Source: Thalassospira lucentensis
GTDB lineage: Bacteria > Pseudomonadota > Alphaproteobacteria > Rhodospirillales > Thalassospiraceae
Direction of reading: 5' to 3'
Assembly (NCBI RefSeq): GCF_032921865.1
Contig: NZ_CP136684.1
Coordinates: forward strand, 416,501-480,500
DNA: 64,000 nucleotides
The notes under the pieces were generated by a model, which worked only from the letters and a program-made list of their open reading frames with translations, was not told where the DNA came from and ran no database searches. Below are positions 36,520 through 46,434 of the stretch, piece by piece; position 1 is the stretch's first letter; each line of letters begins with the position of its first letter. A program made the translations under genes and the position numbers.

Positions 36520-37554
36520 TTATCCGTAAAAGGACCTGTACCATTCGACGAAACGACCGATGCCGGTTTCAATCGAGGTTTCCGGCTTGAAGCCGACGGC
36601 ATCGGTCAGAGCATCGACATCGGCATAAGTCGCCGGAACATCGCCCGCCTGCATCGGCAGCATGTTTTTCTCGGCGGTTTTGCCAAGTGCCTTTTCAAGG
36701 GTTCCGATCATATGCATCAGCTCGACCGGGCTGTTGTTGCCAATATTGAACACCCGATACGGGGCAGAACTGGTTGCCGGATCCGGCTTGGCCGGGTTCC
36801 AGTCGGGATTTGGTGCCGCGATGGTTGAAATGCAGCGATAAACACCTTCGACGATATCATCGATATAGGTAAAATCGCGGCGCATTTTACCTTCGTTGAA
36901 GACGTCAATCGGGCGGCCTTCCAGAATGGCTTTGGTAAACAGGAACAGCGCCATATCCGGACGCCCCCATGGGCCATACACGGTAAAGAAGCGAAGGCCC
37001 GTGGTAGGCAAGCGATACAGATGGCTATAGGTATGGGCCATCAGTTCATTGGCTTTTTTTGACGCCGCATACAGGCTGATCGGGTGATCGACATTGTGAT
37101 GTACCGAAAACGGCATTTCGGTATTCATTCCGTAAACCGAACTGCTTGACGCATAGACAAGATGCTTCACGCCATTATGGCGGCAGCCTTCAAGGATATT
37201 GGTGAAGCCGACAAGGTTGGCATCAATATAGGCGTGCGGATTTTCAAGCGAGTAACGCACACCGGCCTGGGCCGCGAGGTTGACGACATAGGTTGGCTTC
37301 TCGGTCGCGAACAGATCTGCAATGCCGTCGCGATCTTCGAGGTTCATGCGGACAAACCTGAATCCGTTGCGCCCTTCAAGCCGTCCAAGGCGCGCTTCTT
37401 TAAGCGACACGTCATAGTAATCGTTGACGTTATCCAGACCGATCACCGTACTACCCTGATCCAGCAGTTTCTGGCAAAGATGCGATCCGATAAAACCGGC
37501 AGCCCCGGTTACCAGAACCTTTTCATTCGCGGGAATGACAAAGTCGGACATCAC
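36520..37554 (-). CDS. UDP-glucuronate 4-epimerase-like NAD-dependent epimerase
   Basis: A 344-residue extended short-chain dehydrogenase. It shows the NAD-binding motif [43 protein letters not shown] (typical of UDP-glucuronate 4-epimerases), [11 protein letters not shown], the catalytic [13 protein letters not shown] and [16 protein letters not shown]. The product would be UDP-galacturonate, a building block for LPS or capsule. It starts with a tandem Met; no clear ribosome-binding site is seen. It lies alone between convergent and divergent plus-strand genes. The glycosyltransferase operon about 6 kb away may use its product (inference). Confidence 0.88.
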   Translation of the reverse strand: MMSDFVIPANEKVLVTGAAGFIGSHLCQKLLDQGSTVIGLDNVNDYYDVSLKEARLGRLEGRNGFRFVRMNLEDRDGIADLFATEKPTYVVNLAAQAGVRYSLENPHAYIDANLVGFTNILEGCRHNGVKHLVYASSSSVYGMNTEMPFSVHHNVDHPISLYAASKKANELMAHTYSHLYRLPTTGLRFFTVYGPWGRPDMALFLFTKAILEGRPIDVFNEGKMRRDFTYIDDIVEGVYRCISTIAAPNPDWNPAKPDPATSSAPYRVFNIGNNSPVELMHMIGTLEKALGKTAEKNMLPMQAGDVPATYADVDALTDAVGFKPETSIETGIGRFVEWYRSFYG

Positions 37555-37749
37555 GATCAGTTTTCCTGTCTTGGAAGGTTGCTGCCATAGAATATCGGCG
37601 CACTAAAAGCACAGGCATTCCTGTAACAGGACAGGCTTTGCCGTGCAAGACAGCATGCTTCGGCTCAGACATCACAGGCGACCTCAGAGACACCAGACGA
37701 GACTCCCGGTAATTTTCCTGCTATCCTTAAGTATCGAGTTCGCATCACC

Positions 37750-38505
37750 ATGGAAAACCGTTTCGATCCGATGATTACGACCGGTCAAGCCATAACCAAC
37801 CCGGCCAGCGGCGGATTGGGCATCGTCCTGAATGTCAGGGAGATTGCACAAACCGCTGATGGCAGCGTTTTGGCCGAATATGACGCGATCGAAGTCAGAC
37901 GGGGTCAGGAAGCCGGTCTGTCAAATGGACCTTATGGCATTGGTGGCGAAGCGGCGGGTAGCGGACTTCGCACACGCATCGTTGATCCCAGAACCCTGAC
38001 CGAAGCGCAGGCCGTTGCCAATGGTGTGAGCCGAAGTGAATATCGCGAGGCCCTTGAAGCAAGTGATCAGCAGGCCGAAAGCAGCAATGCGGGATCAAAA
38101 AACCCTGCTGATCTGAATGCAGCCGAAAAAGCCGATATTGCACGATTGCAGGCACGTGATTCTGCCGTGAAGCAGGAAGAGAAAGCGCATGCCGCAGCGG
38201 CCGGGCAATATGGCTCTGCCCCGCAATATGAATATCAGATCGGGCCGGACGGAAAGGCATACGCCATTGGCGGGCACGTTGATGTCTCGGTAAATATTTC
38301 GGGTAGCGCAGAAGACAAGGAACGCGCCTTGGCAACGCTTCAGAATGCAGCCCTTGCCCCGAATGCTCCATCAGGGGCTGACATGGCCGCCTTCCGGCAG
38401 GCAAGCCTGCATCGTGCAACAACCAGTAGCGATGAACAAAATCCGATCCCCGGCTATGGACAACCAAAAAACGACGCGAACGACATTTTTTCGATTTATG
38501 CCTGA
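37750..38505 (+). CDS. SprA-like protein with a degenerate HExxH motif
   Basis: A 251-residue protein with a C-terminal domain (about residues 130-230) like the SprA-related, putative metalloprotease family: LQARDSAVKQEEKAHAAAAG, then QYEYQIGPDGKAYAIGGHVDV and ALATLQNAALAPNAPSGADMAAFRQAS. In typical members the first stretch reads VxxHExAH; here the first histidine is replaced and only EEKAH remains, so the two-histidine metal site is broken. The N-terminus (ENRFDPMITTGQAITN) has no signal peptide. It may have lost protease activity or never had it. No strong ribosome-binding site is seen. Its closest neighbours do not reveal its role. Confidence 0.75.
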   Translation: MENRFDPMITTGQAITNPASGGLGIVLNVREIAQTADGSVLAEYDAIEVRRGQEAGLSNGPYGIGGEAAGSGLRTRIVDPRTLTEAQAVANGVSRSEYREALEASDQQAESSNAGSKNPADLNAAEKADIARLQARDSAVKQEEKAHAAAAGQYGSAPQYEYQIGPDGKAYAIGGHVDVSVNISGSAEDKERALATLQNAALAPNAPSGADMAAFRQASLHRATTSSDEQNPIPGYGQPKNDANDIFSIYA

Positions 38506-38791
38506 TCTCTAAAGCAAGAGACTTCAAAATTCAGCCGGTTTCACTATGCAACACGCGATAAACATTTTATTATTTCCTGACAAATACTATCCTCACGGAT
38601 AGCATCACCCCCTGAAATCCATCCTGCAGTTTGACAGGACATCAGAATTATTTAATGCTGCGCTCGCGTCCGGGGGGACGCGAAATTTGGAAGATGACAA
38701 CTTTGCGCGATTCCGTATCACTTGGGTTCGGAGCGCGATACCGGTACCGCCTTTTGCGGGAGACGGCTAAAAACGGGTACGGCACAATAAC

Positions 38792-39445
38792 ATGAACATC
38801 CTGCTAGCGGACGACCACGACCTCGTCAGAGACGGGATCACATCCTTTCTGAAAACGGCAGCCCCGGAAGTCGAAATTGCACAGGCAAAGGATTTTGCCG
38901 AGGCACTTTCCATCGTTGATGGCGACACGCCGGTCGAACTGACGATCCTTGATCTCAACATGCCGGGCATGAACGGCCTTTCGGGGTTAACCGTGATGCG
39001 CCAGAAGCATCCGGAAATTCCGGTTGTCATCCTGTCGGGCTCGGTCAAACGCAGTGATGTGCTCAATGCACTTGAACATGGCGCGTCGGGTTATCTGCCC
39101 AAAACGCTGTCTGGCAAATCGCTGATCAATGCGCTTCGCCTGATCCTGTCGGGCGAGAAATACATTCCGTCAGCATTGCTCGAAGATGATGGCAGCAATA
39201 GCCGCCCGGGTGAGATTGATCTGGACGGTCTGGCACCGGACAACCCCCTGCGTCAGCTTACCAACCGTGAACGCGAAGTCCTGGCGCTGCTAACCAAGGG
39301 TCTGTCGAACAAGGAAATCGCCAAGCAGCTTACGGTGCGCGAAATCACGGTCAAGGTTCACCTGACCGGTATTTTCAAAAAGCTCGGTGCAGCCAACCGC
39401 ACGCAGGCAGTGAAAATTGCCATGCAGCTTGGCTGGGAAGCTTGA
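38792..39445 (+). CDS. NarL/LuxR-type response regulator
   Basis: A 217-residue two-component response regulator. The receiver domain (residues 1-120) has acidic pocket residues DDHD, the phospho-acceptor Asp54 in LTILDLNMPGMNG, a serine in VILSGS and Lys103 in YLPKT. The LuxR-type HTH (about 150-205) is LTNREREVLALLTKGLSNKEIAKQLTVREITVKVHL. No hydrophobic segments are present, so it is cytoplasmic. Its gene faces the hybrid histidine kinase gene across a shared terminator, which suggests but does not prove that they work together. The target genes are unknown. Confidence 0.92.
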   Translation: MNILLADDHDLVRDGITSFLKTAAPEVEIAQAKDFAEALSIVDGDTPVELTILDLNMPGMNGLSGLTVMRQKHPEIPVVILSGSVKRSDVLNALEHGASGYLPKTLSGKSLINALRLILSGEKYIPSALLEDDGSNSRPGEIDLDGLAPDNPLRQLTNREREVLALLTKGLSNKEIAKQLTVREITVKVHLTGIFKKLGAANRTQAVKIAMQLGWEA

Positions 39446-39472
39446 TCTTCCGACATATCCTGAAGCTTCCAG

Positions 39473-39498
39473 AACCCGGCCAGTGGCCGGGTTTTGTT
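39473..39498. terminator. bidirectional terminator between response regulator and kinase
   Basis: A perfect stem AACCCGGCC/GGCCGGGTT around AGT, with TTGTTTT after it on the plus strand. It lies between two convergent genes. Confidence 0.85.
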
Positions 39499-41475
39499 TT
39501 AACCGGCCACGACTTCGGAAATTTCGTCAAGCGTGGCCAGAAGCTCTTTCAGATCAAGCGGCTTTGACATCACCATCACCGGCGCGTCGTCCCCGTCCTC
39601 GACCGGGCGATCGGCGTCTCCGGGATGGCCGGTCATAACGATGACCGGCAAGGCAGGATTGCGTTCCCGAAGGGCACGAACCAGACTGTTTCCATCCATC
39701 TGTGGCATCCGGATATCGGTAATGAGAATATCGGGCTGGACCACACCGGCCAGTGCCAGGGCATCCTCGCCATCACTTGCCGCGGAAACGGAAAAGCCCT
39801 GTGCTTCCAGATAGGCCGCGATAATTTCCATCGCGTCAATTTCGTCATCGACAACCATGATCCGCAGATTGCGGGATCGGGTTTCAGGAAGCCTTTCCTG
39901 CTGCGGCAGCAACGGCGCATCATCAGGATCGTCAACGTCGTTGCCGGCATTTTCACCGATATGAACTGCCGGCAATACGATTTCGAAACAGGCGCCATCA
40001 CCTTCGTTGCGAACATCAATATGCCCGCCCATACCCTCGACAATGCCATAGCTGACCGAAAGCCCAAGCCCGGTTCCCTTGCCAACATCCTTGGTCGTGA
40101 AAAACGGGTGGAAAATAAGCCCGATGGCGTCTTCCGGGACCCCGCCGCCATTGTCATTTATTGCAATCCGCAGCACTTCCTGATCCGCATCCAGCATCGC
40201 GGTCAAACGAATCAACCCACCAATACCACCGGCATCATCGCCATTTTCCGTGATCGCATCGCGGGCATTGGTCAGCATATTGACCAGAACCTGTTCCAGT
40301 TGCACCTGACGACCAAGGACCTGACAGTTTTCCGCAGCAGGAACAACATCGACGACAATCCCCGCCAGTCGGCAATCATGTTCCACCATGTCAACAGCAC
40401 GGGTTACCGCGCGCATGGGATCGAAAAGTTCGAAATCATCTTCGTCCGGTCGACTGTAAATCTGCAAATGTCGAATAATTTCGGCCATGCGCCGGGTCTG
40501 ACCGCTGATCAGGGACAATCGCTCTCGCTGGAACGAGGGTTGAACCTTTTCAAGTTCATATTGTAGCGCGCAGGTATCGGCCGCCATCCGGATCACGTTA
40601 AGCGGCTGGTTCATTTCATGCGCCACGGATGCGGCCATCTCACCAAGCGTCGCAAGCTTCGATGTCTGAACCAGCTGCCTTTCGATCTTGCGCTTTTCCG
40701 TCACATCCTCGGCAAGCATCAGCATGGCTGGCGCGCCTTCGTGGGTGAAGGCGATGGCAGAAACCTCAAGCTCCACATTCTCCCCGTCGCCCCGACGGCA
40801 CATGATAACAAAATCCGCCCGCCCGGTATAACCACCGGCATAGCGCGCAATATATTCCCCCATGATTTCGCGGCTATCGGGATGGACCATTTCCATAAAG
40901 CTGCGTCCAACCAGCTCCGAACTATCACTGCCGTGCAGAATGGAAACACCCTGCTGATTGATATAGGCGATTTCTTCTCCGCTCAGCACGGAAATCAGTT
41001 CGGGCGCAAGCTCCACCAGCTTGCGATACCGCTCTTCGCTTTCCTTTAGCGCCTGTTCGGCCCGCGAACGTTCAATCGCATAACGGATTGACCGCCGAAT
41101 GGTTCGGCCGTCGGGGAACTCCTTGGTCAGATAATCTTCTGCGCCGTGCTGAAGGGCTTCAAACGCCAGTTCTTCATCCTTATGCCCGGTCAGAACAACG
41201 ACCGGCGCACTGTTGGCACAACTTCGAATGCGGCGAATGGTTTCGACCCCCGATGAATCCGGCAGGGTCAGGTCAAGCAAAACAACATCAAACACCCCGT
41301 CCGGCGACACATCATTCAGCAACGCCATGGCCGAAGCGAGGTCGGATCGGTGTTCTATCACGAACCGTTCACCGGTTTCCTCCAGCAATGTCTTTACAAG
41401 AAAGGCATCGCCGGGATTATCTTCGACCAGAAGGATACGAAACCGGTTTTCGGTCATAAGGCGCGGCCCATTCAT
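39499..41475 (-). CDS. hybrid sensor histidine kinase, REC-PAS-kinase-REC
   Basis: A 658-residue soluble hybrid kinase. A receiver domain (residues 11-130, phospho-acceptor Asp68 in [11 protein letters not shown]), a PAS domain (about 145-260, [14 protein letters not shown] to [11 protein letters not shown]), a HisKA domain with His286 in [12 protein letters not shown], the HATPase domain ([38 protein letters not shown]), and a final receiver (about 536-655, Asp587 in [13 protein letters not shown]) with an acidic insert PVEDGDDAP. No membrane segment is seen, so it senses something inside the cell or receives phosphate from another kinase. It faces the LuxR-type regulator gene. Confidence 0.92.
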   Translation of the reverse strand: MNGPRLMTENRFRILLVEDNPGDAFLVKTLLEETGERFVIEHRSDLASAMALLNDVSPDGVFDVVLLDLTLPDSSGVETIRRIRSCANSAPVVVLTGHKDEELAFEALQHGAEDYLTKEFPDGRTIRRSIRYAIERSRAEQALKESEERYRKLVELAPELISVLSGEEIAYINQQGVSILHGSDSSELVGRSFMEMVHPDSREIMGEYIARYAGGYTGRADFVIMCRRGDGENVELEVSAIAFTHEGAPAMLMLAEDVTEKRKIERQLVQTSKLATLGEMAASVAHEMNQPLNVIRMAADTCALQYELEKVQPSFQRERLSLISGQTRRMAEIIRHLQIYSRPDEDDFELFDPMRAVTRAVDMVEHDCRLAGIVVDVVPAAENCQVLGRQVQLEQVLVNMLTNARDAITENGDDAGGIGGLIRLTAMLDADQEVLRIAINDNGGGVPEDAIGLIFHPFFTTKDVGKGTGLGLSVSYGIVEGMGGHIDVRNEGDGACFEIVLPAVHIGENAGNDVDDPDDAPLLPQQERLPETRSRNLRIMVVDDEIDAMEIIAAYLEAQGFSVSAASDGEDALALAGVVQPDILITDIRMPQMDGNSLVRALRERNPALPVIVMTGHPGDADRPVEDGDDAPVMVMSKPLDLKELLATLDEISEVVAG

Positions 41476-41554
41476 TTCAGTACTTTGGCAAGCACCGCCA
41501 ACACATCATCGTCAACGGCCGGGTTCAGTCGGATTCTGCATTTATTTGCGCCGA

Positions 41555-42553
41555 CTAGCAATCCTGCACATCAATCAGCAACCGCCCCCTGACCTGCCCT
41601 TTGAGGATTTTTTCACCCCATGGCAGGATATCGCGAAGCCCCACTTTTGTCGTCACGGCATCGAGTTGCGCCATCGGCAACTCCTGTGCCAGACGTTTCC
41701 AGGCTGTGACGCGCTTTTCATACGGGCACATCACGGAATCAATGCCGATCAACCGGACCCCGCGCAGCAGAAACGGAATAACCGTTGCAGGCAAATCCGG
41801 CCCGCCTGCCAGCCCGCAGGCGGCAACGACACCATGATATTTCATTTCAGATAAAACATGGGCCAGTGTCGTGCTTCCGACACTGTCAATCGCGCCAAAC
41901 CAGCGTTCGCTCAGCAATGGTTTGCTGGCATCCGTTAACGCCTCGCGATCAATAATCGACGTTGCACCAAGTCCACGCAGATAATCATGTGTGTCAGCCC
42001 GGCCAGTCGACGCGGCAACGCGATAGCCAAGATTTGCCAGAATGCTGACTGCAACCGACCCGACCCCGCCTGCAGCCCCGGTAACAAGGACTTCACCATC
42101 CTGATCGGGGGACAGCCCCTGCTCTTCCAGTGCCATGACCGCCAGCATGGATGTAAAGCCTGCGGTACCGATGGCCATGGCGTGTGCGCCATCAAGTCCA
42201 TCTGGCATTGGCACCAGCCAATCCGCGTTGACGCGGGCATATTGGGCATATCCGCCCCAATGTGCTTCGCCGACCCGCCATCCGGTCAGGATGACCTGAT
42301 CGCCGGGTGCATAACGCGGATCATCCGATGAAATCACTTCGCCGGCAAAATCAACGCCAGGCACATGCGGATATTGCCGGACAAGACGGCCAAGCCCGTT
42401 CAGGATCATGCCGTCCTTGTAATTCAGGGTCGACCAGTCAACCCGGACAAGAACCTCGCCCTCGGGCAGGTCTTCAATCGCGATATCCTGAAAACCGGCC
42501 TGAACCGTTTTATCCTGCTGGGTTAAAACCAGCCCGCGGAACGCCTTTTTCAT
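41555..42553 (-). CDS. acuI: YhdH/AcuI-family quinone oxidoreductase (acryloyl-CoA reductase type)
   Basis: A 332-residue zinc-independent medium-chain reductase. It begins FRGLVLTQQDKTVQAGFQDI and shows WSTLNYKDGMILNGLGRL, PGVDFAGEVISSDDPRY, GGYAQYARVNADWLVPMP, the NADPH motif VTGAAGGVGSVAVSILANLG and DSVGSTTLAHVLSEMKYHGVVAACGLAGG. These match YhdH/AcuI, which reduces acryloyl-CoA during dimethylsulfoniopropionate use in marine bacteria. Because the family is broad, AcuI activity is likely but not certain. It is upstream of the kinase gene in the same direction with 79 bases between; no DMSP-cleaving gene is in the window. Confidence 0.85.
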   Translation of the reverse strand: MKKAFRGLVLTQQDKTVQAGFQDIAIEDLPEGEVLVRVDWSTLNYKDGMILNGLGRLVRQYPHVPGVDFAGEVISSDDPRYAPGDQVILTGWRVGEAHWGGYAQYARVNADWLVPMPDGLDGAHAMAIGTAGFTSMLAVMALEEQGLSPDQDGEVLVTGAAGGVGSVAVSILANLGYRVAASTGRADTHDYLRGLGATSIIDREALTDASKPLLSERWFGAIDSVGSTTLAHVLSEMKYHGVVAACGLAGGPDLPATVIPFLLRGVRLIGIDSVMCPYEKRVTAWKRLAQELPMAQLDAVTTKVGLRDILPWGEKILKGQVRGRLLIDVQDC

Positions 42554-42645
42554 GGTTGCTTCCCCGTTTTTCGTTACGTGATCGGGAGAGAAGCTTAAGG
42601 CTCGATGGCAAAGGCTGTCAAAGACGCAAAGGTAGTGTCTTGCTC

Positions 42646-43026
42646 TTAACCGCCGGATGGATTTTTCAGGAAGGATTCATCGGGCCCTGTCAGAAGTCCG
42701 ATACCGATCAGAACAACGATCAGAACCACCAGATAAAGCCATTTGCGCGAGGTTGCTGGATTATTGGCACTGTCGGGACTATCGGTTGCCATGCCTTCCT
42801 TTATGGATGGCGGCAGACTGCGATAGGAAAGCCAGCCAAGCAACGGCACAATAACCAGATCGTCAATCCATCCGATCCCGGCAATCACATCGGGCAAAAG
42901 ATCAATCGGACTAACGAGATAGACAATCCCCATCACCAGCAAAATCTTGCTGCGTATCGGCACATCGGACCGAAACAGGCTGCGTAAAAGATTGGGAATG
43001 ATCGCCCAGACGGATGCCTTGGCCAT
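42646..43026 (-). CDS. YkvA-like DUF1232 membrane protein
   Basis: A 126-residue protein with the DUF1232 signature around residues 20-60: RSKILLVMGIVYLVSPIDLLPDVIAGIGWIDDLVIV, where SPIDLLPD and the DD pair are hallmarks. A second hydrophobic segment near residue 100 (YLVVLIVVLIGIGLLTG) makes it a two-pass inner-membrane protein. GGAG lies seven bases before ATG 43026; upstream codons of the open frame do not fit the family. The function of DUF1232 proteins is not known. It is followed by the AcuI gene in the same direction, but there is no sign of functional linkage. Confidence 0.85.
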   Translation of the reverse strand: MAKASVWAIIPNLLRSLFRSDVPIRSKILLVMGIVYLVSPIDLLPDVIAGIGWIDDLVIVPLLGWLSYRSLPPSIKEGMATDSPDSANNPATSRKWLYLVVLIVVLIGIGLLTGPDESFLKNPSGG

Positions 43027-43084
43027 GGGATACTCCGGAAAATGACCCGTTACGCAACCATTCTGACAGCTTGCAGGGAAAATG

Positions 43085-43360
43085 TCAGCGACGCGCAGTG
43101 CTTTCCGGCAAGCTGGCCTGCATATAGCCACTTTCAAACCCGGCGGCCTTGGTCAGATCAAACGCGCCGCACATGCTGCCGCAAGAGGCGGACTGCGGCG
43201 GGTTATGCCGGATGGCATAGACTTCAAGACCGCTTCCATAGTCGGGAACCGGCACAAGCATGGCCCTGGCCCGCTGATCCTCTACCGACACCTGAAGCCA
43301 TGCAATCGCGATGGCAAACAACAAAACAAACAACATTGTCATATTATCAGCACGGATCAT
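43085..43360 (-). CDS. hypothetical small exported or membrane-anchored protein
   Basis: A 91-residue protein with a hydrophobic segment near the N-terminus (MTMLFVLLFAIAIAWLQV), which could be an anchor or signal peptide, and a polar domain with two cysteines in SASCGSMCGAFD. I do not recognise it. ATG 43360 was chosen, but no convincing ribosome-binding site is seen and ATG at 43342 is an alternative. The frame is open further upstream to 43453, with implausible residues. It lies just upstream of the DUF1232 gene in the same direction. Real coding status is moderately supported by the exported-protein layout. Confidence 0.45.
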   Translation of the reverse strand: MIRADNMTMLFVLLFAIAIAWLQVSVEDQRARAMLVPVPDYGSGLEVYAIRHNPPQSASCGSMCGAFDLTKAAGFESGYMQASLPESTARR

Positions 43361-43513
43361 TGGTCTGGTCCGGGTACAGTTGGAACAAAAGTCACATGCA
43401 CAGCAAATGCGCCAGCGTGTGATTTGTTCCCACCCGAACAACGATAGCACCAATTTAAATATCAGTTACGTGCCAGTTTATGATCTCTGTGCCGCAAACG
43501 CCAGATTGACGAC

Positions 43514-44278
43514 TTACTCGTCGTCATAGCGCGCTTTCAGGTAGGACAGCAGGGGAAACAACGCTGCAAGTAGCGCTATCAGAAATCCCATCCCCCCTTC
43601 CTTGTACCCCTTTCGAGACACATAGCAGCGGAAAAACCGGGAAAAGATGCGGCGAAAATTGTTTGCAAAACTTCCAATGTTTCCGCTTGCGCGCAAATCC
43701 GCAGCCCGGGCAGAACTATAGCTGTTCAGTCTTTTGATCATGTCCGAAATGTTTCTGTCGACATAATGTAAAAGAGCACCATCAAGCCTGGGGCCTGCCC
43801 GCCCCAACAACTCAATAGATGGATGGACCCGTTGGGGGCCCCATTGTTTACATCCTTTTCGGAACAGGCGCCAAACAGCAGACGTGCCGAATGACGCCCC
43901 CCAGCCATAACGAACCAGGCGGCGACCAATATAGTTATCAACCGGGATAACAAAGCGATCAAACTCATCTGTTTCCATCGCTTTACGAATAGATTTCGCG
44001 AGCTCTTCGTTTACATGTTCGTCGGCATCGACTTCGAAAATCCAGTCGCCGGTTGCCTCGGCAATCGCCCGATTGCGACGCTCGCCCTCGATATCCCAGC
44101 TGCCCACAATCGTTTTCGCGCCAAATTCGCGTGCGATTTCCTCGGTCCGGTCCGTACATTTATCGCACAGAACAATAATTTCGTCGGCAAAGGTCAGATG
44201 CGCCAAACAGGATGGCAGGCGTTCTTCCTCGTTATGCGCGCACATAACAACTGAAAGACGGGGCGCTTTATCAGCCAT
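43514..44278 (-). CDS. family 2 glycosyltransferase, WaaE/KdtX type
   Basis: A 254-residue GT-A glycosyltransferase. It starts PRLSVVMCAHNEEERLPSCLAHLTFADEIIVLCDKCTDRTEEIAREFGA, then GSWDIEGERRNRAIAEATGDWIFEVDADEHV, with the DAD metal-binding motif, and ends with a hydrophobic segment (MGFLIALLAALFPLLSYLKARY) that could anchor it to the inner membrane. The pattern resembles LPS-core glucosyltransferases of the WaaE/KdtX group. It overlaps the upstream family 9 gene by eight bases, so the two are coupled. It is the last gene of the three-gene glycosyltransferase unit. Confidence 0.9.
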   Translation of the reverse strand: MADKAPRLSVVMCAHNEEERLPSCLAHLTFADEIIVLCDKCTDRTEEIAREFGAKTIVGSWDIEGERRNRAIAEATGDWIFEVDADEHVNEELAKSIRKAMETDEFDRFVIPVDNYIGRRLVRYGWGASFGTSAVWRLFRKGCKQWGPQRVHPSIELLGRAGPRLDGALLHYVDRNISDMIKRLNSYSSARAADLRASGNIGSFANNFRRIFSRFFRCYVSRKGYKEGGMGFLIALLAALFPLLSYLKARYDDE

Positions 44279-45242
44279 GATGTTTTTCCTCTATCCGGTA
44301 GTCTCTCAGAAGCGTTTCTGCCGCTGACACAACCTTGTCCACCGGCAACGTATCCATCAAGATCTCTTTGGATAACGGGCTGGAACGATTTTCGATAATT
44401 TTGTCATAGGACCAATCGGTACGAACCGCTCGTCCCCACTTCGCATAGGGACGGTAGTGTTCATCACGCGATGGACCAAACAACCCTATTGTCGGATTTC
44501 CCGACGCTGCCGCCATATGCATAAGGCCTGAGTCATTGCCAACATACAGGTCCGCGCGGCGCAGACAGGCCATGACCGTCAGAAGATGTTCGCTGCCAAA
44601 AATCTCGGTCCGTCTGTTTTCCGGGATGGATGCAATCACTGGTTCGGATGCCTCGCGTTCGTTTGGCGCGCCGACCAGCAGGACATGGGCATCTTCAAGC
44701 GCACCGCCAACCGCCCGCAGGCGCGCGATTGTTTCCGCAAAACGTTCCGGGCGCCAGGTTTTGCCGATCCAGTTGGCACTTGGTCCAACCACCAGAAGCG
44801 GACGTTCATCGGTGGGCAGTATCTTTGCCGCGCGTCGTTCATGTTCCGGGCCGATCCAGACAAACGGCTCAGGGGCCGGATCAACACCGATAAGACGCGC
44901 AAGCTGCTCCACCCGGTGGACGCTGTCATCATTGCCTTTGAGCACCACCCGTTTCCAGCCCGGAAGCACATAAGCCGTCGCACTGCCGCGCAGATCGACG
45001 ATGATGTCCCACCACCGAAACGCGACCGATTTCCATAGTTTCCACCAATGGCCGCCGCGTTTCTGCTTTGGCATTTCGATGATGCGCTCAAGCCCCGGCA
45101 CTGCTTCAAAAATCGGGGCAGCAACCGGACCACAGGCAACCGTCACCTTGATGCCGGGATAGGTTTCGACATAATGGCGCAGCACCGATGTCGAAAGAAC
45201 GGCATCGCCCAGCCGGTTCGAGGTGATGAACAGTAACCGCAC
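44271..45242 (-). CDS. family 9 glycosyltransferase (heptosyltransferase-like)
   Basis: A 323-residue GT-B enzyme resembling ADP-heptose:LPS heptosyltransferases. It starts MRLLFITSNRLGDAVLSTSVLRHYVETYPGIKVTVACG, the acceptor domain of GT9, and carries LLVVGPSANWIGKTWRPERFAETIARL and the C-terminal nucleotide-sugar segment DLYVGNDSGLMHMAAASGNPTIGLFGPSRDEHYRPYA. In LPS synthesis this class adds heptose to the core; the true sugar here is not known. It starts three bases after the stop of the upstream transferase and overlaps the next gene, so the three genes form one operon. Confidence 0.92.
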   Translation of the reverse strand: MRLLFITSNRLGDAVLSTSVLRHYVETYPGIKVTVACGPVAAPIFEAVPGLERIIEMPKQKRGGHWWKLWKSVAFRWWDIIVDLRGSATAYVLPGWKRVVLKGNDDSVHRVEQLARLIGVDPAPEPFVWIGPEHERRAAKILPTDERPLLVVGPSANWIGKTWRPERFAETIARLRAVGGALEDAHVLLVGAPNEREASEPVIASIPENRRTEIFGSEHLLTVMACLRRADLYVGNDSGLMHMAAASGNPTIGLFGPSRDEHYRPYAKWGRAVRTDWSYDKIIENRSSPLSKEILMDTLPVDKVVSAAETLLRDYRIEEKHHG

Positions 45243-45245
45243 GGT

Positions 45246-46286
45246 TTAAAGTTTCTCCAGCTCGCCAGCCACGTTAAGCCATTCACGGCGGCTGTTGCGG
45301 GCCGCTTCGGACTGGCTCGCAAAAATCTGCCGGTCGGCCAGCAACTGCATCACCAGATTGCCATAGGCGGTTTCATCGGGAACGATATAGCCGGTCTTGC
45401 CATTTTCAACCCGCGCCTTGGCAATGCCGCCATAGGACACAACCGGTGTTGCCGCGGCCAGCGCATCGTAAATCCATTGCCCGACCTGATCATTGCCGTA
45501 TTTGCCGTGATGCAGGAAGGCACGTGCGGTTGCGATACGTTCGGCCATGTCGGCCTCCGGCATCGGGTGGCAGACGCGGACACCCTTGTCGATGTTATCG
45601 CGCACCATATCGACGAGTTCTTCGGAAACATCGTCATTTTCACCCGCCATCGCAGAGAACAGGTCGGCAGCATAGATTTCCAGAATGGCACCGGGCACCT
45701 TGGGCGCGACATAAGCCGACCAGATGCGGATGATCTGGGCAATGCCGGTTTTGCTGTTGGCGACCGTCACGGCAAGGTCTTCGCGGCTTTCGAACGCCCA
45801 GTGCATGTTTGACGCCATGGCAAAGGCCGGGCAGGCGCCCGGTGCGATCACAATCGGGCGTTTGGCGGTATCGCCATCAAACGCCCTGCCCTGATCTTCA
45901 TGGGTGAAAATCACCTGCGCGCCGGTTTCAAGCAACGCCAGACGCGCCTTATCCGCATTCAGATCGGATGCCATGCCATCAAACCAAAGCCAGCAGTCGC
46001 TACCTTCGGGGATTGAGGGATGACGCAACAATTCCGCATCGCGCCACACCAGAACCCGGTCCACCGGGTCGCCACCAAAGGGCGGCATGGCACTGTCAAG
46101 CTGTCGCCAGGCAACGCCATGATGATCAAGGTCGATGCCACCATTCCGGCGGGCTTCAACCTTGTGGCCACGGGCAACAAGGGCCTCGGCCAGCGCGATA
46201 AATCCGCGTTGGCGCGATCCCAGCGGGCGGGCTTCACGATCCTTGGGATCAAAGCCTATGGAACGATCAAGCATCAATATTTTCAT
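45246..46286 (-). CDS. glycosyltransferase, GT4-like
   Basis: A 346-residue GT-B-type protein. It starts MKILMLDRSIGFDPKDREARPLGSRQRGFIALAEALVARGHKVEARR, the nucleotide-sugar-transferase opening pattern, and the C-terminal half has DQVGQWIYDALAAATPVVSYGGIAKARVENGKTGYIVPD, the retaining-enzyme acidic/glycine loop region. The exact family is uncertain. ATG 46286 was chosen, as the frame upstream to 46427 has no homology; a good ribosome-binding site is not visible. It is the first gene of the glycosyltransferase operon and divergent from ygfZ, sharing a 148-base control region. Confidence 0.82.
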   Translation of the reverse strand: MKILMLDRSIGFDPKDREARPLGSRQRGFIALAEALVARGHKVEARRNGGIDLDHHGVAWRQLDSAMPPFGGDPVDRVLVWRDAELLRHPSIPEGSDCWLWFDGMASDLNADKARLALLETGAQVIFTHEDQGRAFDGDTAKRPIVIAPGACPAFAMASNMHWAFESREDLAVTVANSKTGIAQIIRIWSAYVAPKVPGAILEIYAADLFSAMAGENDDVSEELVDMVRDNIDKGVRVCHPMPEADMAERIATARAFLHHGKYGNDQVGQWIYDALAAATPVVSYGGIAKARVENGKTGYIVPDETAYGNLVMQLLADRQIFASQSEAARNSRREWLNVAGELEKL

Positions 46287-46434
46287 ACATTGCGTTCTAT
46301 CGGTTCCCGCGCAATTTATGAAGGCTTTTCTTGTGGCGGGTTGCTTTTGCCTTTGCCAAACCACCCCTTGCCAAATCCCGGTCATTGCCCCACATTTCGG
46401 CCAACAATTCCGATAAACCGGAGCCATAAGAATT

